A stretch of 64,000 bases of DNA from Chromera velia (Eukaryota; Sar; Chromeraceae), in assembly GCA_018398765.1 (NCBI GenBank), contig JAHBMJ010001129.1, forward strand, positions 1-64,000. Reading direction: 5' to 3'. Both the position numbers and the translations under genes were made by a program. Positions 11,844 to 25,055 of this stretch are shown one piece after another. Every line of letters begins with the position of its first letter. Position 1 is the stretch's first letter. The notes beneath the pieces were generated by a model, which was given only the letters and a program-made list of their open reading frames with translations, made no database searches and was not told where the DNA came from.

Positions 11844-14531
11844 TTATAAGCCCCTCTCAACCTGCAAAGGGGACACACCTGCCTGCACACCTGCCAGGGC
11901 GGCAGCCATGCCAGATCGGATCTCCTTGCTACCGTCAGCAGGCTGATTGCAGTGATGGCACAAAGGGACCCCGCTGTCTACGGAGGCGGGAAGAGACGGG
12001 GGAGGCTGTGGCTGTCGGGAAACGGCGTCTGCGTCCACATATTCCTTCCCTGCCTTATGAACGAACGTTAACCCGTACTTCTGCAACTCTAACGCCCAGT
12101 TGTGTACCCTTTTGTTCGCGACTTTGCGGTTGGACATCGCTAAATTTGGTTTGTGATCCGTGATCACATACGCTGCCCCCCTAAACAGGTAATGCCTCCA
12201 TTGCTTGCAGCAGTAGACAGCCCCCAAGGCCCCCCTCTCGGTGGGGCTGTAATTTTTCTCTGCCGCACTCAACCCCCTACTGACATACGCAATTACTACT
12301 TCCCTTCCCCTCTGCATCTGCGTGAGCACGCCTCCCACAGACACTTCACATGTGTCCGGTTTCACCCTGAACGGCAGGCTCATATCTGGGAAGCCAAGAA
12401 TCGGAGGGGTCGTCAGCCTCTCTTTCAACTCCCCAAAAATTTCCTCTCTTTCTCCATTCCAAACAAACGGGACTGGTCTGCCCTGCTCATCTGCAGGAAG
12501 TAACATCTGAAAGAGAGGGAAGGAGAGACGAGCAAAGCCTGCAATAAAATGACGGTAGTAGGAGCACAGATACAGAAAAGAGCGGAGCTCCTTCCTGTCC
12601 CGCGGTGGCTCCCACTGCAGAATCTTTCGGATGTTCTTTCTGCTCGGTCTAACCCCCTTCTCTGACACCGTATCTCCCAAATACTCCACCTCTGTCATGG
12701 CAATCTGTGCCTTCTCGAGTTTGAGCTTCAAATTTGCTTTCTTCACCAAACCTAAAACCTCCCTCAAGTCTTGGATGTGTTCGTTATGGGATTGGCTGAA
12801 GACGATGATGTCGTCGACATAAACGAGAGCGAGGTCTCTGGACAGACCTGCAAGAACCAAATTCATGGCTCTCTGGAAAACAGAAGGGGCATTCACCAAC
12901 CCAAAGGGCATCTTAGTGAATTCATAAAGTCCGAACGGAGTGACGAAGGCGGTTTTCTCTGTGTGGTCGGGGTGCATGCGGAGTTGCTGGAAGCCGGAGG
13001 TGTAATCAAGTGCTGAGAACACCTTAGCTCCTGCAAGGTGGTCGAGTGTCTCTTGAATTCGGGGGAGGGGAAAAAGATCTCTCTTGGTGGCTTGATTCAG
13101 TTTGCGGAAATCTAGACAGAAACAGGTCGTCCCATCTGGTTTCTTGATTAGAACGACTGGGGCGGCCCACAGGGAAGTGGAGGGGCGAATCACTCCCCCT
13201 TCTTCCATCTCTTGCAACTCCTTCTTCACATGCTCTCTCTGGTGGTACGGGATTCTGTCTTGGTTCCAGCGAATGGGAGGGGAATCTCCAGTAGGAATGG
13301 TCACCTCGAAAGGCTTTCCATCCACTCTCAGTTCTCCAATGTCGAAACGAGAGCGAGACCAGAGATCGGAATATTCTTGAAGGACCCCCTCGTATCTCTC
13401 CCTCAATTCGTGTGACAGGTGAGAAAGATCCACAGGCGGAAGCTTCTGCGAGGGAGGGGCAGGGACAGGCGAGTCTTCTTTTTTGGGAATCGGTGGTTGC
13501 TGTGTGTAGGCAGAGGCGGGAGCATTGGTGGTGACTGCGGCGACGGACGACACACGAGAGAACGGCTCTGCAAAAGTCAGGAGTGAATTCGGTCTTAGGC
13601 GGATGAGGTTGGTGGCGATGTTCATGACTTCTACTGTGGCGACTCCAGCTTTGACGTCTACTACTTGGTCCGGGATGGCAAGTCCCGGAAACCCCCTCGG
13701 GTAATTCCTTCTCAAAATGACCGTCTCCTCCCCTTCCGTCCCCTCAACCTGCACACGCATAAGAGCCCTTGCTCTTTTGGGGACTTTCGTGCACGTGAAG
13801 GCGGAGACACGCATCGGTTTCCTCCCATCCTTGTACCAGACCTCGAAGGAGGGGAGGTCCGCAACATCTAGACGGTCTTCACGGTAGTGGTACTGTACTA
13901 CTGGGTCCAACAGCTTCAAAAAGTCCTGCCCCAAGACTGCTTCATACCCCGAATCTTCTGTGACGGTCAGGCGGTGTGGGAATACTTTCTTCGGCAGGGA
14001 AGGGTGAGAAAACTTGGCCGTAATCTCCCCCACCACCGACACGCCCGTCTGTCCCACTGCGAACAGACCCACCGTGGGCCTGTCGACATCTGCATCAGCA
14101 TGCAAAGTCGTATTCACATCAATGAATGAAGTTTCCGCCCCTGTGTCAATAAGAACAGACACAGGCTTACCAAACAGCAACATTGTCATGAAAGGCCTGG
14201 GACCGACCTTTACTGCTGCCATCTCTGCCTCCATTTTCTTTGAATTCGCTTGTTCAAAGTCGATCTGTCTGTCTGCATGCTTTGCCGGAGAAGGGAAGGA
14301 CACAGGCGACTGAGAAACCTGCGACTTTGGGACTCTTCCTTTCTCATTGTCGTCCTTTCGCTCACAGTCTACATGTTTCTTTTCTACATGCACACACGGG
14401 GGAATCGGGAGAGGACGAGGCTTCGCAAACTGCTGGGTGGACTGGGGAACCTCTACGCCAATCCACCCGGGTCGTTTCCCTGCATAGGACAATTGGAGGC
14501 CTTGTGGCCAGGCTGGTTGCAAGTGTAGCAA
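11844..14531 (-). mobile_element. protease, reverse transcriptase and RNase H region
   Basis: Shows the retropepsin-like LIDTGAETSFID, the reverse transcriptase YVDDI core and an RNase H region ending near VDADAVSRQ. Part of the same fossil element. It overlaps the end of the gag region, an arrangement for which this family is known to use frameshifting. Confidence 0.92.
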
Positions 14532-15667
14532 CGGGGGGGACCGTTGTTGAAACCGTTATTGCCTCCATACTGTTGGTAGTGGCCTCCTCTTCCTCTCATG
14601 CCTCCGTGTCCCCCTTTGAAGTAGCTATTGAAGCCACCTCGACCGTACGCGCCGAATGCATGGCCTCCATGCATGGGAGACGGGTAGACGGGGTAATAGC
14701 CGAAGCCACCCCTACCGCGACCGCGCCCCCGGTCGGTGAATCCCCCACGGCCACGGCCGCGGCCTCTCAGAGCCGCGATCTGAGCAGCTTGCTGATCGAG
14801 CCGTTTCCGCAACTCGGCCAGTTCGTCTCTCTCGTCTCTCTGTTGTACCCCCGCAATTCGCGCCCTTGCTTTCTTCTGTTGCTTAGCATGGAGGTACCCA
14901 ACTCTCCTCTTCAATTGGTCCCAATCGGTGTAGATCTGTTCTATCTCCAGCTCTTCTCTCAGCTCGGGATAAAGCGCGTTAATAAAGGAACTGATTCTGT
15001 CGTTCCTTCTTCTGTTTGGATTTGCCTGGATGTAGACGTCGACGAAGCGTTCAACTAATTTGTCATAGTCGTTTCCGAGGTTCAGCCGCATGTCAGCCAT
15101 ACCGTAGACGGCATGCGCCTGTGTCACACCGGTGCTTCCATGCGCTTCCAGAAACAAGGTGTCAACCTCGTCTGAAGTTGTGGCGGAAGCAGAGTTTTCA
15201 TTCCACCACAGGACAAGGTCAGGATCTTCAAAGTGACCTACCAGCAACAGTTTCTCCTCATTCACATTTAGGTTTCCCGCATCTGCCTTTGCCTTAAAGG
15301 TGGCATACCAGACCTGTCCGTTTGTTTTTCCTGGGATAAAGACCGTAGTCACTCGCTTGACCTTCCCAATCTGCTCGAGCTTGTCAAATCTGACTGCATC
15401 CCCCATGTCTGCTTGCTGCTGTTGTAGCTCAGAACCTGGATCAGATGGGACTGAGTCTGATTCGCTGGAGGAATCTCGGATACTGTGGGTGGGCGAGAAC
15501 AGAGAGCCAACAGACGGAACAGAACTGAAGTCGAGAGATTCTGCCAAAGGATGCACAGAGGGGATCGATGGTGGAGAACTCTCCCCTGCCTCTGACAGCC
15601 TGTACCCCGACCCGCTCCTTGTGGGAATTTTGTCTTCCCCGGTCGCACCCAAAGCTCTGCTGACCAA
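14453..15667 (-). mobile_element. gag region with CCHC zinc knuckle
   Basis: A gag-like region with an Arg/Gly-rich stretch (GRGRGRGGF) and a CCHC knuckle CYTCNQPGHKASNC at its end, located directly inside the upstream LTR of the Ty3/gypsy element. Confidence 0.88.
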
Positions 15668-15923
15668 CGTTCTAGTTTAAGCTCTCTAGAACTTAGGAAT
15701 CAACTCACCCACAAGTTCTACATACAGAGAATCTGTCAGGCACACAAGGGCCTTCCCTATCGATCAGGAAAGACTCGGTCCTTCTAACAGGCTCAATCAA
15801 TCTGTATTGCAAAGGCTGAGATACAGACGTGCATGCCTTTGTATTACAGTGTGTATTTAATGCTATTAATTCTCTGTATTACTCTAAGGACCAAATCCAG
15901 CCTAGGTCCAAAGGTCCGTAACA
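15668..15923 (-). repeat. LTR (upstream copy in element orientation)
   Basis: A 256-bp repeat matching 9868-10123 with about three differences. It is followed by the target duplication GATGG at 15924. Confidence 0.95.
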
Positions 15924-16050
15924 GATGGATCGAAGACTTTTACCTCCATGGGAGCCAGCAGCTACCAGCAGCTTTGATTATAAGTTTGTTTTAATTTACA
16001 TAATGAAGAAGCATGTCTTTCAAGAAATTGAAGCTTTTGATTTAATTTAA

Positions 16051-16286
16051 ACCCCCCTGACACTCCAGTAAACTTGAAACGCCGCGCCATAGGCGCGGCC
16101 AGACTTGAAACGCCTGCGTCGTAAGCGCGGCTTAACTTGAAGGGACCGTGCCGAAGGCATGGCCAAAATAAAGTACTACACTTGAAATATTTTGTGGAAG
16201 GCGCAGACAGTCTTGAAAGAACCGCACCGCAGGCGTGGCCAACATTGAAAAATCCATTTCAAGACAGACTGGAGTGTCACGGGGTT
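16051..16286. mobile_element. MITE-like element with internal hairpin units, copy 1
   Basis: A ~236-bp non-coding element. Terminal inverted repeats are ACCCCCCTGACACTCCAG on the left and its near-complement at 16269-16286. The 9-bp TTAATTTAA occurs on both sides (16042-16050 and 16287-16295) as a probable target duplication. Inside are about five units of roughly 36 bp, each with a GC-rich hairpin such as GCCGCGCC-ATA-GGCGCGGC at 16081-16099. A relative with the same terminal motif lies at 29618-29936. The superfamily is unclear. Confidence 0.7.
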
Positions 16287-19200
16287 TTAATTTAAATTAA
16301 AGTTTACACTAGAATTTACGTTGATTAAAGCGATAATATTAAGGTAGTATAGCGTGGCGTATAGAAAATAACCACTTTTTCCTCGGTGTATAACATTGGA
16401 AGTATTTAGCTAGCTCAGGATATGGATAACGATGGCGTATCATGGTCATAGTCGTATCCTAGCTTTGATTTAGGCTTCGATTGATGAACATATATACTAA
16501 AGCATTCTGTCTAACACTCTGCTTTCATACACGCAGCGTAACACGCTTTCACATTCACGGTTCACTGTTTTGTTTCTGCGAATGCAGTCGTCTAAAATGC
16601 GGTGTGCGACCCAGACGTCTCTTAACTGAGTGGCTGTCTGAATCTTTAAATCAGATGAGTGGGTGGATGAAAGGATGGGCGGGCAATTGAAACGACAGGA
16701 GAGACCAAACGCGTCAATCCTGTATGAGAACATTCCTTCCTTCCTGATGATCGGATCCTTCTGGATCGACCATCCAGCTAGTCAGTCGACCTTGCTTGAT
16801 CGTTTAAAACCTTTTTTTCGGAAAAGACTGCTCTTCTGGGACGCAGGCAGGCAATTAAACGCTGCTCTAAACCGTTAGATGACCATCCAGGGCGGGCGGG
16901 TACGTTCTGCTCATGGCGTGAGTGTCAGACGGGCCAGACGTATTGCTTGCCCCCCCTTCCTTCTGTCTTTCTTTGCTGTCAGTTGTGCGGCAGTGACACA
17001 GTGTCACTTACGACCGACACCTTCCTTCCCTTCTTCTCCGACGGCTGCCATGCACCGAGAAGCGTAGACAGACATCGCCATTGTTTCTTTTCTGCTTGTC
17101 ATTTTTCTTGAAAGCTCTCAAATCATTTCTTCGAAAGAAAGTGAGAGACAAAGAGAAACAGGAGAAAGAAGAAAAAGAAGCATCGGTCGAATTTAACGCT
17201 CGGGGTCCAGAGGAAACTCTGCAGAGAGAATTTAGCAGAGCAGTCTCTCTTTCTCTTCATTTTGTTGAAGTTCCATCGATCCCACTGAATGAATGTAGGA
17301 TCGAACCCTCGAGCAAGCCGCACAGACAGACAGACAGACAGTTCGACAGACACGCAGGCCGCCAGACGGCCACACAGGCAGGCAGGCAGGCAGGCAGCCG
17401 TGAAGGAAACCAGGAAGAAAAAAGAAAACAGCAGTTCGTTCGTTCGAAATAAAACAATCAAAAATAGACGAGGAGATCTATGGTGGAATTCTGTCGGGAT
17501 GATTGGATAAAAAAAAAACGGAAACGGAGTCAAACATTGCCTTGCATATGATCAAGCTATTGTCGAAAGTGTCTCAAAGTCAATGAAAGAAGGAATGAGG
17601 CAATACGCCAGACAGACGGACACACAGTCAATGCATAAATATTCCTTCCTTTTATTTCGTTGGTTTTTTTACGATTCCCGTCTCCCTGTGTCTTTTGTTC
17701 TTGTGACTGCACGGGGAGCCTCGCCTTTGAGGGGAAAAAGAGGCGCGTACAGGTGTGTTTACTTCCATTTCAAGACGAAGCGAATTTGAAAGAGAGTGTT
17801 TTCTTTGACGGAAGGAAGGGGAGAAGAGCTTACGGATTTAATCTCTTGCCCCCCCCTTCTCCCATTTGGTTTGCTTTCTTTCTATCAATTCGCTCTTGGT
17901 CTTCTTTTTCGACTATTTCATTCATCCATCTTCATCTCTTGTTGCTTCCTTTCATTTCAACCTGAATAGGAAAAGAAAAAAAAAAAAGAAAAGTCTGGTT
18001 CTGACTGCTGCACAGTGGACCAACACCCCCCCCCAGAGATTCATTCGTCTTTCTGTCTATCCAGAGAACCTCACTCACTGCGCGGATGAACACTTGAGAC
18101 ACCCACGCAGCGGGACTGGTTCCGTCCCTGTTGACATCGTTTTCTTTTGTGTGGTGTGGTCTTTCCTTTTGTGCAGGCGGAGGGCCGGAAAGGCAAAAAG
18201 ACTGTCTGAATGAAGTCGAGGATCATGGGGGAGGGGGGGGCACTCGATACCCCGAGCCAGCACAGTCAGTCGTCATGCATTCGACGCACGCACAGGAAGG
18301 AAGAAAGGACAGCATCATCGGATTTTTTGTTGATTGATGGACGGGTGGGCTGTCCTTTCTTTCTTCCATCACCTAAATTTCCCGCAGCCCCCGGGCGGGA
18401 AAGAGACTCAACGAGCCAGCAAACAGATAGACAGACCATTGCACAGACAAACAGAGAGATTTCCTGACTGAATGCACTCCCCTTCCTCACGCTCCTCGAA
18501 AGGAAAGAAAAATTCTCTCGATGATGTTTCTTCGTTCTTCTGTAGTCCGTCTCGTGAATGGTCTTTCTTGTCCTGTCTGTCTCGTGCCTCTCAATGTGTT
18601 CATCCGACCACGGCGGGAATGAAGGAACGAGAGTTGTCAGTCAAGGAACGGCAAAGAAAGAGCAAAGGACTGTGATGCTCCTCTCTCCTTTCATCTTTCG
18701 ATCTCTCGTCCTTCCTCTTTCGCCTCTTAATTGCATCATCAATCCACTCCATCCATCTGGCTTCCTTCTTTTATCTTCTTTGACACCTAAGCTACCGCAT
18801 GCGCCATAAAGGCTGACAAGTCAAGGCAGACAAAGGGGGGACGCTCCAAAGGAGAAACCAAACGAATTTCGAACAAACCGATATTTCTTTAATCCATTGG
18901 GACTAGTCGTATTTGAGTGGTGAGGAGGGCATGCAACCAACCGGAAACAAATCGGACACGTGGTTTGCTTGACGGACTGACGACTACTGAAAAATAGGTT
19001 TATTCTTTTGAAACGTATCCGACTTGAACTCAAGAGGGAGGAAACAAAGCGAGCGAGCTAACGATCTCTTCTTTTCTTAGCTTGCCTGTGCCTTCTTCTT
19101 CTTCTTCTGTCCGTGTTTCGGTGGTTGGGTTCTCTTCTTTTCTTCTCAGCTTGCTCCTGGCAGTCTCGCCTTTTCTGAATCACCACTTCACTTACTGAGT

Positions 19201-20231
19201 CTCGAGCTCTCTCTCAACTTCAAAAGTTGCCCCGTCTTGTCAGTCAGAGAGCTGGTGCTCAATAGATGCTCACCTTTGACCTGTAGTCTTTGGATACGGC
19301 TGGTAGCCAGGGAGGGTAAGGAAGAGGAGTTAGACTTAAAAGCGGGGGGAACGAGAAAGTGAGGGAGGGGGAGAGAGAAGAAACACACATTCAAAAAAAA
19401 TTTTGTCACAACGTTTGGGCTCCAGTGATTATTCTTTTTTGTCCTTTTCAGCGTGGGAAGGAATCTGTTTCTCGAGGGTAGACAAGTAGTGAGAGTTTCA
19501 TTTTCTTCTCCATCTTTTGCCCACTTTTTCTGTCTGTAGCCATCTTTTGCTTTCCATATTCATCTTCCTTCTACTTCTAGCTGCGTGTCTGGTCAGTCAA
19601 CTACATCGGATCCCCCGTTGCCATTCGGACAGTATGGATGACTAGAAGATTTTCTTTCGGGAAGGTTCAAGGAAGAAAGTAAAGAAAGAAGAAAGAAAGA
19701 ACCGCCAGGTAGACAAATCAGGTCACTACAGAACAACGTGACTGAAGACGCATGACATCCTACGCCCTGCCTGCATGTTTGTTTTCGATCTGATCTAGAG
19801 GACGAATCAGGCAGAGACTTCTTTCGCTTTCCATACGGTCGATCGATTTGCAGCCCAGCCAGTGATCGCTGCGGGCCTGCCTCTCTGCTGGTCGTTTGTG
19901 TATGAGATTCTTTTCTCGCCGCTTTTCCTTCTTTGCCTTTGTCTTCATTCGTCATTCTCTTCTCTGCGATCATTTTGTGTTCGTCTGATTTCGATGGTTG
20001 GCTTTCCTGTCAAATGCTCTGATGAGTCTGGTGCCTCAAATGCACGAACGAATAAGAGTTAGGGTGACGTGAGAGGGAGAAGGACAAGGAGGAAACGGCG
20101 TAGGGGGGAAGGAACGGACCTAGGCAGCATCTGAGCAACCAACCCACGATCTGTCTTTCAAATCAAAAAGAGCCAGAGAGGCAGACGGAAGCGTCCGAAG
20201 AGAGGGAGGGAAGAGACCCACCCGAAAAGGT

Positions 20232-20262
20232 AAGTGAGTGAGTGAGTGAGTGAGTGAGTGAA
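20232..20262. repeat. (GTGA)n microsatellite
   Basis: About seven tandem GTGA units. Confidence 0.9.
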
Positions 20263-21657
20263 GAAAGCAGGAGCAACAGGAACACGAAAGGAAAGAGGGA
20301 GAAAAGGGGGCAAGCAATGAACAGAAAAGAGAGAGAAAAGGGGCCAGATGAGGAAATTGAGAGAGAACTGAAGGCTCTTAGGGCACACACACAAGGAGGG
20401 AGGTGCACTCACACGCGCACGCAAAGAGGAGAGAATGTATCATGCAGTTCACACATGCACACACACGCAAACGTTCAAACGGGCACTCTTACTTTATCTC
20501 ATTCATCTTGACTAAGACGACGAAGTCTTCCAACTCCTCATTCAAGCTGTACGTCTTTGAACTAGGACGCAAAAATGACACACAGAAGCCCGTCACAGCA
20601 GCGCCATACGGCCGGGTCACGCGGACACTCTAGCGGTGTGCAGGGTGTCAGCCGGACAGATGAACTGTCAAGCTGTCGAACCACAGAGAGAGAGACATTC
20701 TAGGAGCGAGCACGGCCTCGCGATGAGAACAAAAAAAGGTGAGGAGAACTTTCGCTCAACTCTCTTTTTTCATCTCACGCAAAGTCACGCCCTTCTACCT
20801 TCCCGCGTCTCTTTCACACACCATATCCGCTTGCCGGCCTGCTCCGGACGTTCGTTCTCTGTGTGTTTGTTTGCTCTTCGCTTGGAGGATAGAAAAAGAC
20901 TACTGGCTGAAGCAAAAATCAGAAGGCCACACTCATCCAAGCAAAGCAAAGCAAAATCAGACTCCTCGTTTGCACCTCTTCCTGTCTTTGTGCGTGTCTT
21001 CTTTTCCCTTGTCAGACTCAAAGCAGAGAGAGCGGCATGCATTTACACATACACGCCTTCGTTCTTCTCAACAGCTTCGTCGGTCCCTGCCCTGCGCGTC
21101 TTCAGAGATAGGTCAATCCACCACCACCCCTCCCTTCCGTTCTGCGTCAACTACTTCGCATTGTGTGTCTTCCAAGAAAGGCACGCTCGTACACATCACA
21201 CAGAAGGACTGTGTGACCGCGCAGACAAGCGGGCAGGCAGGCAGGGGAGGAGAAGGGCGGAGACTCAACACGCAGACAGCACAGCACAGGCTGGGGAAAG
21301 ATGGAAGGAATTGACAGAGGCTCGAGGGAGGTCTCGTCCGATTAGCCAAGCCAAACAAAATTCGATCACAAAACCAACGAACGAACGAATCATGAAATTC
21401 CTTCTGAATCCGGAATCGTTCAGTCAGACAAATTACATCTGAAAGAAAGAAACCATCTTTCTCCAACTACTCACTAGGCGAAACACGGCACACAGAGAGA
21501 GCACGGTCTCCCTTCGCCTTCACCCATGCGCAACAACGATCAGCTGCTTTCTTTCTTTCTTTCCTTCCTCCCCCCTTTCTTCTGTCTCGACTGAACGCTC
21601 GCACTCTTTCCTCCTCATTCTCAAACGGATCCTTCTCACTAGTGAGTGCTACAGCCG

Positions 21658-21693
<36 letters not shown>
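21658..21693. repeat. (CAGA)n microsatellite
   Basis: About nine tandem GACA/CAGA units, the most common tetranucleotide of this window. Confidence 0.9.
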
Positions 21694-21696
<3 letters not shown>

Positions 21697-24600
21697 CAGC
21701 CAACGGAGAGAGAGAGACGTTGGTCCTTTTCTTCCGACTGTCCGTTGCATCTTTTCCGGAGTGTCCTCTCTGCTCTTCGCCCCGGCATGGATCAGATCCC
21801 CCGGCCATCCAATCAATCGTTTATTTCATTCTGATCTGCGTATCCATGAGTCAGTCTTTCTCACTCACTCGCAGTCTAGTCAGCTAGGAACCAGCCAGAA
21901 AACGGGAAGGGTGAGTGAGTGCTTGTACCCTGCTTTTCTTTGCGGTCTTTCGGTCACGTTTTCGAACTCACTAGAAGGAAGAGGAGAGGGTGAAGGAAGG
22001 GACAACCTCTCACTTCAACCGTTCCCTTTCCTTCCTTTGATTACAGTCTCGACTGCTCATGCATCCTTCTCCTGAGAACAGGAAAGAGAGGGCGCGCCTC
22101 CTCCGCTCTCTCTCTCTCTCTCTCCGTCTCTGAGAGTTCAAGTGTGGGCGTGTATGTGTATTTCTCCCTCTCTTCGTGGGATGGGGTGGCCATTTCTTCT
22201 TCAGAGTAGGCAGTCAGAAGCACCGACTGTCGACAACAAAGAATAACTACCCGCCCCTTTTGCCGACCTTGACTTTTGTTCTCTCGCCTCCCTGACTTTG
22301 ACTTTGGGCTTTCTCCGCGTCTGAAGGAGAGAAGGGAGCAAGGCAGACAGGCGTGGAAGGACACAACAGCAAAAGAAGGTAACACGAGAATGCGCTGACG
22401 CAGCACAAAACAACGCAGTAAGGGAAGGAAGGTCGCGTGCAAACCCCTGCCTGCGTACGGCCCTCTTCTACTGACTGCAAAGCTTTTTGACACACTGACT
22501 GCACACCCCGCTTCTTTGTTTCTTTCTTTCTTCTCTATCAAATTAGTAGTGAGTGGCCTTCTTTCTTTCCGCTTCTACCCCCTCCAGGCACTTCACTTCG
22601 ACTCACTCGTTGTTCCAGCCGCTTCCGTTTTTTTCTTTCAATGGATGCTGGACAGACAAAAGACGAAGATGAAGCTGGATGCCTGTCCGCCCCATTTCTC
22701 TCCCTCCCTCTTTCCCTTGTTTTCCTTTCTCCCTCTTCGTCTGTCTCTCTGCGTGGAACTACACAAAGAGAAGAGAGGTCGAAAGGTCAGGGATGGACAC
22801 TCGATCAGACCATGCAACAGGAAGAAGACGTCTAGACACACGACGTTGTGGATGCAGGCAGCAGGCAGGCAGGTTTTCCTATTCTGGTCCCCCAGTCGTA
22901 TGAATTCGCTTGCGAAGAAGCAACGAGAGACATAACGCATTGTTGACACAGACGGAAAAAGAAAAAGAAAAAGAGGGGGCGGGGAAGAGGGAGGGAGAAG
23001 ATCAAGGGACCAGGGCATCTCCGACCGAGGAGAGGACGGATTCATTCAAGCATCACACAAGCAAGCAAGCATGCAGACACGCAACTTGCGTAAAGCTATG
23101 GAGAGACAGACAAGTACTCATGCATGGATCAACAGAAGAGGGAGGAAACAAGTACACAAATACATGAAGTCACCAACTTACAGATCCAAGAGGATGAAGA
23201 CGAAAGGAAAGAAAGCAGGAAGGAGAAAGAAGGAGAAGAACGGACAGAACAGGACCCTACTGTTCCGTATTCCGTCCTTCTTTCTTCATTTATTTGAAGG
23301 AGACTGGGAGCGTCTGCGCGTCTCGAATGAATGAAATAAGGACGTTTCGGGTAGAAAGGAAGCGCACAAACGTCGATGTTCATTGGTGCATTCGAAAGAG
23401 AGCCCGGGGATTGATTGGAAAAGCAGAAAAGGACAAGCAGAACACGAACGAACAACCATTCCACAAAAGGGAAAGAAAGGGAGACACAGGCCAAAGAGAG
23501 CTACATCATCCAGTGTTTTCTGTCGATCGTTCGATCACTCCTTCGTTTGTTCCACGGCCGGCACACAGTCGATCATTGCCTTTCTTCCAAGAGCCGTGAG
23601 GTATGAATGGCGTTGTCCTTCGTTATTTTTCTCCAGTTTTCTTCTTCCTTCCGTCCTTCCCAGCCTATGAAATTCAAGTCAAAGTGAAAGTCAAAGTCAA
23701 AGAAAGCTCCAACCCCTATTCGAGAGAGCCCCTTTTGCCTTTTGCTTTAGATGCACGTTCACATCTTGTGAGAGAACATACACACACGTACTTGTGCACA
23801 CAGCCAGACATAGAGAGAGGCAGGTAGCGAGGGCGAAACAGAAGTGAGGGACCTGGGAGAAAGAAAGGAAGAGGGAGATTGCACAAGATGGAAGGTGATG
23901 GATTGTGAGAGGCAGACAGCGGCAGACACACAGTCTGTGTGGGTAAGAGAGAGAATAGTGGCACAAATGCAAGCAAGCAGGCAGGCAGGAAGAAAATGGG
24001 TGGCACTTTGTTGTGTTGAGAGATGTCAGTAGGAAGTAGGGAGAAAACATCAAGTAAACAGTTGCCTGCAGGCCGTTCTTCCACATTGCACATTATGCGT
24101 TCCCCTTTTGTGCCTGCCTCTTTTTTCTTCTCCTCTTTTTCCTCTATTTTTCATTCCGCCCTGCCCTGGACTTTTCTTTTCTATGCCTGGGAAAACAGTT
24201 TGGCTTGGGGGGTTTGTTCGTCTCTCGAGGAAGAATTTTGCTTCAGCTGTTTTTCTTTTCTTTCCGCACTTTGGTCTGCTTTGTGTGGTAAGCTTTTTGC
24301 TGCATGAGTTTGAGACCGCTTTTTGACTGTTGAAGAGGAACCAACTGCAAAAGAGGCACTTTCTTTTTCCCGCCGCCACTTCTGTATCTGCAAGTCGACC
24401 AGTCAGATTTCTCGCGCACAAGAAGCGATCGACTGAGTGGACACAGCAAGCAGCCAGGGAAGAAAGAAGAAAGGAACTACAGTTGGTTGGTTTGGCGAGA
24501 CGGTAAAGCATTCGCATGCCTCCTTTCACGTGTTGAGAGAGAGCAGTTGTATGAACTTCTTCGCTGTGCTTTTCAGGAAGAAGAGATCAGGAAAGAGAGG

Positions 24601-25055
24601 CAGACACTGTCCTTGGTAGCCCCAGCTCCTTCCCTTTCTCCACCCCCTCGGCACCGCGCGTTTTGACATCTTTCGATCCTTTTTTTTCTGTCTGATCGAC
24701 GGAACATGAACATACAAGATGAGAGAAAGCAACAAACATCCCCACTTTGTGCCTTGCTTTTTGCTGCGCCTGCGCGTGCACATTCAACCCCCACACGCAC
24801 ACACAAAACGATGCACGCCTCCCTCACACCCCGCCACCCACGCCCCTCATCCCCATACTGCCCCGTCTCCCCTCCCCTCCAATTTTCCCTTCCATGCATC
24901 AATCCGAGGGGTGAGGGAGACAGTTCCAACCTCATCACTACTCCTCTCCCTAATCGACTCATCCGAGTCCATCCACCCCCCCCCCCCTTCCTTCCACCTT
25001 CACACATGTAACGTATGTCTGCATGCACATCTCTCCCTTGAGAACGCTCCATCGC

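Larger units (their letters stand above)
9868..15923 (-). mobile_element. Ty3/gypsy LTR retrotransposon, young
   Basis: A fossil element of the Ty3/gypsy (Metaviridae-like) family, 6.06 kb, minus orientation. It has 256-bp LTRs at both ends, TG...CA style termini and a 5-bp target duplication GATGG on both sides (9863-9867 and 15924-15928). Parts in transcription order are a gag region with a zinc knuckle, then protease, reverse transcriptase and RNase H, then integrase with a chromodomain-like tail. The LTRs differ at about three of 256 positions, so insertion was recent. It looks nearly whole, with about one break and one unresolved base. It landed in AT-rich DNA downstream of the Cys/His repeat gene. 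Confidence 0.95.
16287..25055. other. 8.8-kb gene-poor region
   Basis: No conserved protein segment, splice-consistent exon set or RNA gene was recognised on either strand. The DNA is rich in short tetranucleotide tracts (CAGG near 17390, GTGA at 20232-20262, CAGA at 21658-21693) and in alternating purine and pyrimidine runs. Open frames up to 268 codons (20636-21442, plus) have Ser/Arg/Leu-biased content with no family signal. The last part probably includes the 3' UTR of the rhodopsin gene. Confidence 0.55.

Noticed and set aside
16051-16286. piggyBac-type MITE because of flanking TTAA
   Set aside because: The shared flank is 9 bp (TTAATTTAA) and 8 bp (ATATTTAA) in the other copy, so TTAA is only part of a longer AT-rich duplication; superfamily left open.
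17210-17320. tRNA T-loop-like GGTTCGATCC on the minus strand
   Set aside because: No matching acceptor or anticodon stems around it.
20636-21442. 268-codon plus-strand frame
   Set aside because: Composition follows the local repeats, with no domain, no supported splice context and no similarity I recognise.
24573-25052. 159-codon minus-strand frame just after the rhodopsin stop
   Set aside because: Gly/Arg-rich reading of CCC-rich DNA that is probably the 3' UTR; no motif.
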